This document shows positions 59,472 to 64,000 of a stretch of DNA of 64,000 nucleotides, piece after piece; positions within the stretch are counted from its first letter, which is position 1; each line of letters begins with the position of its first letter. The stretch is from Cohnella sp. OV330 (GTDB lineage Bacteria; Bacillota; Bacilli; Paenibacillales; Paenibacillaceae). The stretch spans positions 212,966 to 276,965 of the forward strand of contig NZ_FOKE01000012.1 in NCBI RefSeq assembly GCF_900112065.1, given 5' to 3'. Below the pieces are notes generated by a model. That model saw only the letters and a program-made list of their open reading frames with translations. It was not told the DNA's origin and did no database searches. Made by a program: the position numbers and the translations under genes.

Positions 59472-60599
59472 TTATTCGGCCTTCCACACCCAATCGTCGA
59501 TGGCGAAGTCCTTTTTCGCGATTTTCTCCTCGACCAGGAAGTTCTTCGTCCCCTCGAGCAGCGCGAGTCCGTCATCCGTGAACGCCGTGTCCTTGATATC
59601 CTCGATCGGGCTCAGCTTCTTGACGTTCTCGACCGTCGTCTTCTGGATGCCCGCGATATATTCGTAGTACTCGTCCGGATGCTGCTTCAAGTCGGCCAGC
59701 GCCTTCTCGCGCGCGGCGTTCCATACTTTCGGGAAATCCGGGAACTTCTCCAGGAATGCCTCCGAGACCACCGTCGCGCTCGTGCCGAGCAGTTCGGGAT
59801 GATCCGACGAGATGTCCAGCTGCGGATAGCCGTTCGCAAGCGACGCCAGCGCGTTTACGCCCGTATTGGTCATCGCGTCCACGCTGCCGTTCGCCAGCGC
59901 GGCTTGGGCATCGGGAATCAGCATGTGCACGAGCTTGTAGTCGGTGACGCCCGCATCCTTGAGCAGTCCGACGACGTAACGGTGCATGAAGGAGCCCTTC
60001 TGTATGGCGATCGTCTTGCCCTTCAGATCCTGCAGCGTCTTGGGGCCGTCCTTCTTGGCGATAAGATAGCCGATCGTACGTGTGCCCGGCTGCGTGATGA
60101 GACGCGTCTTGGCGCCCCCCGCCCGCGCGATGATCGCCGGCGTGTCGCCGAGGCTGCCGAAGTCGAGACGCCCGCTGATCAGAGATTCCGTCTGGTCCGG
60201 TCCGTTAGGGAAGCCGGCCAGCTTCACTTCCTTGACGCCGTATTTCTTCAACTCCTCTTGAATGATGCCTTTGTAAAAGCCCCACCCTTCCGCGCCAGTC
60301 GCTTGGTTTTGATCGTTCAGGCCGATGTAGCCGTAATTGACGACCTCCGGCACATGACGCTCCGGTTCGGCGCTAGCGGTCGAGGCCGCCTGCGACGATG
60401 AAGCTGCAGGGGATGCAGCTGCAGTCGAAGCAGGTGCGGTCGGTGCCGAAGACGACGCAGACGCCGAAGAAGCGCCCCCTTCTTCATTCTTGTTCCCGCA
60501 GCCTTGCAGCGCCAGCATAAGCGCCACGATCGCCGTCAGCAGCGCGATCGACCATCGGCTCCGACTGACCCCCTTGATCCATCTTCGTCTCTTTTTCAT
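59472..60599 (-). CDS. NitT/TauT-family substrate-binding lipoprotein (SsuA-like)
   Basis: A 375-residue binding protein. Residues 1-33 are a signal with lipobox ALQGC (Cys34), followed by a long Ser/Ala/Thr/Pro linker (about 40-80). The mature type II periplasmic-binding fold starts VVNYGYIGLNDQNQATGAEG and includes GFPNGPDQTESLISGRLDFG. Relatives bind aliphatic sulfonates, taurine, nitrate or thiamine precursors, so the ligand is undetermined. ATG at 60599 follows GGGAGGAG. It is the last gene of an operon with two SsuC-like permeases, a flavoprotein and a ferredoxin; no ATPase is seen inside the window. Confidence 0.9.
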   Translation of the reverse strand: MKKRRRWIKGVSRSRWSIALLTAIVALMLALQGCGNKNEEGGASSASASSSAPTAPASTAAASPAASSSQAASTASAEPERHVPEVVNYGYIGLNDQNQATGAEGWGFYKGIIQEELKKYGVKEVKLAGFPNGPDQTESLISGRLDFGSLGDTPAIIARAGGAKTRLITQPGTRTIGYLIAKKDGPKTLQDLKGKTIAIQKGSFMHRYVVGLLKDAGVTDYKLVHMLIPDAQAALANGSVDAMTNTGVNALASLANGYPQLDISSDHPELLGTSATVVSEAFLEKFPDFPKVWNAAREKALADLKQHPDEYYEYIAGIQKTTVENVKKLSPIEDIKDTAFTDDGLALLEGTKNFLVEEKIAKKDFAIDDWVWKAE

Positions 60600-60615
60600 C
60601 TCAAAATGCTCCTCC

Positions 60616-60948
60616 CTAGAATCCGGCTCTCCTAGACAATTGGTACATGAATTGATGCTTCGCGACCGGGACGCGTCCCTTGCCCCAGCCTACTTTCTCC
60701 CGATAGCCGCCCAGCAGGCCCTGACGTTCGAGATCCTCTTCGGTGACGCCCATGACGCCCTCCGAATCCGGCGATACGTAGAGCGCGTCAACCGGGCAGT
60801 ACAGTTCGCACATGAAGCAGGTCTGACAGTCGTCTTGCCTCGCGATGACGGGGATGCCGTCTTCGCCGCGGTCGAACACGTTCGTCGGGCAGACGGAGAC
60901 GCATTGATTGCACGACACGCAGCGGGATTCGCTTACGATCTCGATCAT
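60616..60948 (-). CDS. Two-[4Fe-4S] ferredoxin-type protein
   Basis: A 110-residue ferredoxin with two cluster motifs: Cys10-x2-Cys13-x2-Cys16-x3-Cys20-Pro and Cys41-x2-Cys44-x2-Cys47-x3-Cys51-Pro. A 55-residue C-terminal extension rich in Gly, Arg and Lys follows. Its start overlaps the flavoprotein stop (ATGA), so both are made in equal amounts and probably form an electron-transfer complex. The layout resembles the beta subunit of adenylylsulfate reductase, but this enzyme's substrate is not known. Confidence 0.9.
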   Translation of the reverse strand: MIEIVSESRCVSCNQCVSVCPTNVFDRGEDGIPVIARQDDCQTCFMCELYCPVDALYVSPDSEGVMGVTEEDLERQGLLGGYREKVGWGKGRVPVAKHQFMYQLSRRAGF

Positions 60949-62549
60949 ACCGACACACGCTCCTTCGCCACTTCTTCCTTTTTAACCCAGATTTGATCAA
61001 GTCCGCCGCTGATGAGGCGATGATGCTGGCCGGCGTCGCCCGTCGGGAAATCCTCGCGCTTGTGCATGCCGCGCGTCTCCGTGCGGGCCAGCGCGGAATG
61101 GTACATCCACCGGGCTGTCGCCGTCATCGCGGCCGCTTCGCGTGCCTTCACGCCTTCTGCGGTCCGGCCGACTCCCGCTTCGCGCTGGCGCTGCCACAGA
61201 TCGTCGAGCCTGACGAGCGAATCGCCGAGCCCCTTCTCCGTGCGGAACAAATTGCGGTCGTACGGCTTCACTTCGTCCTGCACGGCGCGCACGTATTCTT
61301 CCGAACGCGCGGTCGCACCCGCTTCCTGGCGATCTCTTAACGTTTGCGAGGACAGGCCTTTCAGATTGCGCGATCCCGTGGCCTCTCCAAGCTTCAGCGC
61401 ATAGGCGGCAGCACCTTCGCCGGCAAACGAGCCCGAGGACATCGCCCAAGCCGCGTTATGGCTGCCGCCGCCGGTGAAGCCGCCGCAGATCAGCTCGCGC
61501 GTCGCCGCATCGCCGGCTGCGTACAGGCCGGGCGCGCTCGTGGCGCACGTATCGTCGACGATGCGAATGCCGCCGGTGCCGCGCACCGTGCCCTCCAGCC
61601 GAAGCGTGACCGGAAACAGGTCCTTGAACGGATCGATGCCCCTGCGGTCGAACGGCAGGAAGAAGTTCGTCTGCGCGACGCGCAGCATCGGCTTCAGGTC
61701 TTCCGGCGCCTGGTCGAGTTTCGCGTATACTTGCTTGCCCTCCAGCAGATTGCGCGCGATGACCGAACGCCCCTTTTTCGAGCCAGCGCCCTCGACGACC
61801 GTCCCATCCTCATAATAGAAGCTGGCGTAGCTGTAGTACGCGGTCTTCGTGACCGAGGAAAACGTCGGGCAGATCGCGTAGGCGTTCGAAAACTCCATCC
61901 CGGACAGGTCGGCTCCCGCCTCGGCGGCAAACAGGTAGCCGTCGCCCGTGAGCACGTTGCATCCTAGCGCGCGGCTCAGGAATGCGCACCCGCCGGTGGC
62001 CACCACCACGGCGCCCGCCCGGATTTCCCATGTTTCGCCGGTTTGCGTATTCACGCCGGCCGCTCCGCCTACGCCGTGCTCGTCCGCGAGCAGTTCCAAC
62101 ACGGGGCTGTGATCCAAAATCTTGACGCCCGCGCGTTGGACGAGCTTTCTCATGAGCCGCATGTATTCCGGTCCTTGCAGCCCGCGTTTGTACGGATTGC
62201 CGTTTTCGTCGACGGGAAACGGATAGCCGAGATTGCCCAGCTTATTCATATTCTCGTACGTGCGATCGAGCACGCGGTCCATCCAGCGGTGCTCCGCCAG
62301 CTGTCCGCCCATCGCGTAGCGGCTGGCCTTGGCTTCTTCGCGCTTCTCCCGGTTGGGCTCGACGTACCAGACGCCGGTCCCCGATGGCGCGGTGGCGCCG
62401 CTGGAGCCGCAGTATCCCTTGTCGACCAGCGTCACCTTCGCGCCCTTCGAAGCTGCCGATATGGCCGCCCAGGTTCCAGCAGGTCCTCCGCCAATCACCA
62501 GTACGTCCGTGATCCGCTCGACCGAAGCTCTTGCCGTTGCGTTCGTCAT
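60945..62549 (-). CDS. FAD-dependent oxidoreductase (fumarate reductase/AprA-like flavoprotein)
   Basis: A 534-residue flavoprotein of the fumarate-reductase/succinate-dehydrogenase/AprA superfamily. The FAD dinucleotide motif is LVIGGGPAGTWAAISAASKG (G20-x-G22-x2-G25), with the second FAD contact VVVATGGCAF and the C-terminal FAD loop GLYAAGDAATRELICGG with GGGSHNAAWAM. A capping domain lies between. No signal peptide, so it is cytoplasmic. ATG at 62549 follows AAGGAGG. It is coupled to the ferredoxin and set between the permease and lipoprotein genes of a sulfonate-type importer, suggesting redox work on the imported compound. Substrate and direction are unknown. Confidence 0.88.
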   Translation of the reverse strand: MTNATARASVERITDVLVIGGGPAGTWAAISAASKGAKVTLVDKGYCGSSGATAPSGTGVWYVEPNREKREEAKASRYAMGGQLAEHRWMDRVLDRTYENMNKLGNLGYPFPVDENGNPYKRGLQGPEYMRLMRKLVQRAGVKILDHSPVLELLADEHGVGGAAGVNTQTGETWEIRAGAVVVATGGCAFLSRALGCNVLTGDGYLFAAEAGADLSGMEFSNAYAICPTFSSVTKTAYYSYASFYYEDGTVVEGAGSKKGRSVIARNLLEGKQVYAKLDQAPEDLKPMLRVAQTNFFLPFDRRGIDPFKDLFPVTLRLEGTVRGTGGIRIVDDTCATSAPGLYAAGDAATRELICGGFTGGGSHNAAWAMSSGSFAGEGAAAYALKLGEATGSRNLKGLSSQTLRDRQEAGATARSEEYVRAVQDEVKPYDRNLFRTEKGLGDSLVRLDDLWQRQREAGVGRTAEGVKAREAAAMTATARWMYHSALARTETRGMHKREDFPTGDAGQHHRLISGGLDQIWVKKEEVAKERVSV

Positions 62550-62579
62550 GTTTATTCCTCCTTCAGGAATGTTTGATTT

Positions 62580-63425
62580 TTATCCCTTATAACCGTCCTG
62601 CCAACTCAGCGTCCGGCGTTCGATCGCTTTGACGGCCGAATCCAGCAGCTTGCCCACGATCGCGAAGATCAGGATGCCGACGAAAATGACTTCCGGCTGG
62701 CCGTTCTGCTTGGCCTCGTTGATCAGGAAGCCGATCCCCGAGGTCGAGCCGATCAGCTCCGCCACCACCAGCCCGATCCAGGAGACGGCGAGCGAGGTCC
62801 GCAATCCGAGCAAGATTTGCGGAGACGCCGCCGGGAGGATCAGCCTTGAGATGCGTTTAAATCGGCTGAAGCTGAGCGTCCTCGACACCTCGAACAGCTT
62901 GTTGTCCACCTGGCGAATGCCCAGGAAGGTGTTGACGTACAGCGGAAAGAACGAACCCGCGGCGATGATGACCACTTTTGAGATCTCTCCGAACCCGAAC
63001 CACAAGATGATCAGCGGCGCGATCGCCAGATGCGGCACAAGGCGCAGCATCTGGGCGCTAGGATCGAGGAGATACTCGGCCCGCCGGAACAACCCCGTCA
63101 ATAGGCCGAGCGCCAGTCCCAGTCCGCCGCCGAACGCGAATCCGATCGCCGCCCGGCGTATGCTGTCTCCCATGTGATGGAGCAATCCGCCGTTCGCGGC
63201 CAAGTCCGCGAATGCCGTCGCGATCGCGGCCGGCGTCGGCAGAAATTCCGAAGAGATCCACCCCAGGGTGCCTGCCAGCTGCCAGACGGCGATCGCGGCG
63301 ACCGGCACGAGCCACCCGGTTGCGATATCCGCCAGCGCCGCGCGTATTTTCACGGCTGCGCTCCGTGCCCGCTTCTCCCTTGCCTTACCTGCGGGCGCGA
63401 TCCACGCTTCGACTCGCTCGCTCAT
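62580..63425 (-). CDS. ABC transporter permease, SsuC/TauC type (copy 2)
   Basis: A 281-residue inner-membrane permease with about six helices from residue 37 on and the ATPase-contact loop EVSRTLSFSRFKRISRLILP. C-terminal motifs are VVAELIGSTSGIGFLINEAK and GKLLDSAVKAIERR. ATG at 63425 follows GGGAGGG. It is clearly a paralogue of the permease just upstream (63440 to beyond the window), sharing the LDP-x-x-QM-R-P-LA-PL-ILWFG region. The two may form a heterodimer or serve two lipoproteins. Confidence 0.93.
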   Translation of the reverse strand: MSERVEAWIAPAGKAREKRARSAAVKIRAALADIATGWLVPVAAIAVWQLAGTLGWISSEFLPTPAAIATAFADLAANGGLLHHMGDSIRRAAIGFAFGGGLGLALGLLTGLFRRAEYLLDPSAQMLRLVPHLAIAPLIILWFGFGEISKVVIIAAGSFFPLYVNTFLGIRQVDNKLFEVSRTLSFSRFKRISRLILPAASPQILLGLRTSLAVSWIGLVVAELIGSTSGIGFLINEAKQNGQPEVIFVGILIFAIVGKLLDSAVKAIERRTLSWQDGYKG

Positions 63426-63439
63426 CTCTCATCCCTCCC

Positions 63440-64000
63440 TTATCCGCTGTAGGTGTCTTTCCAGCGCACGATTCTGCGCTCCAGCAGCCTTACGGCCGTG
63501 TCCGATACGAGCCCCGCGACCGCGAATACGAAGATGCCGACGAATACGACCGGCGTGTCCGCGAACTGGCGCGCGTCCGATATCATGTAGCCGATGCCCG
63601 ATGTAGAGGCGATCAGTTCGGCGACGACCAGACCCAGCCAAGCCAATCCAAGCGACAGCCTGACGCCGAGCAGAATATTCGGGATCGCCGCGGGGATCAC
63701 CAGGCGAACGATCTGTTTGAACCGGTTGAACCCCAGGACGCGGCTGACTTCGAACAGCTTGTTGTCCACATGCCGGATACCGATGAACGAATTGATATAA
63801 AGCGGGAAAAAGGCCGCTTTGGCGATCAACAGCACCTTCGACTCTTCTCCGATGCCAAACCAGAGAATAAACAGCGGCACGACGGCGAGGCTCGGAATCA
63901 TTCGAATCATCTGAATGGTCGGATCCAGCAGCTTTTCCGATTGGCGGAATAGACCGACGAGGACGCCGAACGCCAGCCCCATTCCCCCTCCCAGCAGAAA
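63440..64000 (-). CDS. ABC transporter permease, SsuC/TauC type (copy 1, 5' end beyond window)
   Basis: The C-terminal part of a NitT/TauT-type permease (at least 186 residues visible). It contains IPSLAVVPLFILWFGIGEES, the contact loop EVSRVLGFNRFKQIVRLVIP and the end VVAELIASTSGIGYMISDAR, closely parallel to the next gene. The reading frame is open to the window edge, so the start is not visible. Fourteen bases separate it from copy 2. Confidence 0.93.
   Translation of the reverse strand, partial: FLLGGGMGLAFGVLVGLFRQSEKLLDPTIQMIRMIPSLAVVPLFILWFGIGEESKVLLIAKAAFFPLYINSFIGIRHVDNKLFEVSRVLGFNRFKQIVRLVIPAAIPNILLGVRLSLGLAWLGLVVAELIASTSGIGYMISDARQFADTPVVFVGIFVFAVAGLVSDTAVRLLERRIVRWKDTYSG

Overview
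The window looks like chromosomal DNA from a GC-rich, endospore-forming member of the Bacillota, most likely Paenibacillaceae (Cohnella or Paenibacillus). The evidence is the core gene order known from Bacillus subtilis (secG-rnr; cggR-gapA-pgk-tpiA-gpmI-eno; tRNA-Arg-clpP; crh-whiA-yvcK-rapZ-trxB-yvcD; hisZGDBHAFI; yvoF-ppaX-lgt-hprK), an Sda-type sporulation checkpoint protein, a YesM/YesN two-component pair and strong Shine-Dalgarno sites. Nearly everything is on the minus strand. tRNA-Arg, clpP and sda are the plus-strand exceptions. No insertion sequence, prophage, CRISPR array or rRNA gene was seen.

Layout. 1-3.0 kb: rnr (cut by the window edge) and secG. 3.2-5.7 kb: catalase and a sugar-phosphate isomerase-like TIM barrel. 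6.0-27 kb: a glycan-utilisation locus. It has a YesM/YesN pair, a lipoprotein plus two permeases of an oligosaccharide ABC importer, and five glycoside hydrolases without signal peptides: GH3, two different GH38 alpha-mannosidases, a GH125 exo-alpha-1,6-mannosidase and a clan GH-A enzyme. The layout suggests import of mannose-rich oligosaccharides and their complete breakdown in the cytoplasm. 27-35 kb: glycolytic operon with CggR promoter and operator. 35-48 kb: tRNA-Arg, clpP with a CtsR box, a shortened membrane sensor, sda, a MerR/TipA regulator, a SIMPL protein, an HPr/Crh-like protein, whiA-yvcK-rapZ, glucokinase, trxB, a TPR protein and prs. 48-56 kb: complete histidine operon. 56-59 kb: yvoF-like, ppaX, lgt, hprK. 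59-64 kb: a NitT/TauT-type ABC uptake system (lipoprotein and two permeases) wrapped around a FAD flavoprotein and a two-cluster ferredoxin.

How the parts connect. Carbon control is a theme: HPr/Crh-like protein, HprK and PpaX set the Ser46-P signal read by CcpA, CggR senses glycolytic flux, and a near-consensus cre site lies before the sugar-binding lipoprotein of the mannoside locus. RapZ, YvcK and WhiA form the usual envelope and division module, and prs supplies PRPP next to the histidine genes.

The most unusual features are: (i) long intergenic stretches filled with short palindromes that have an A/T-run core, each locus with its own sequence but the same design, one of them a 51-bp tandem array in the 3' UTR of the mannosidase operon and one splitting the his operon; (ii) the flavoprotein-ferredoxin-importer operon, whose substrate cannot be read from sequence; (iii) an HPr/Crh-like protein with both His15 and Ser46 at the crh locus; (iv) an Sda with a long N-terminal extension; (v) a sensor protein that ends exactly in a terminator hairpin.
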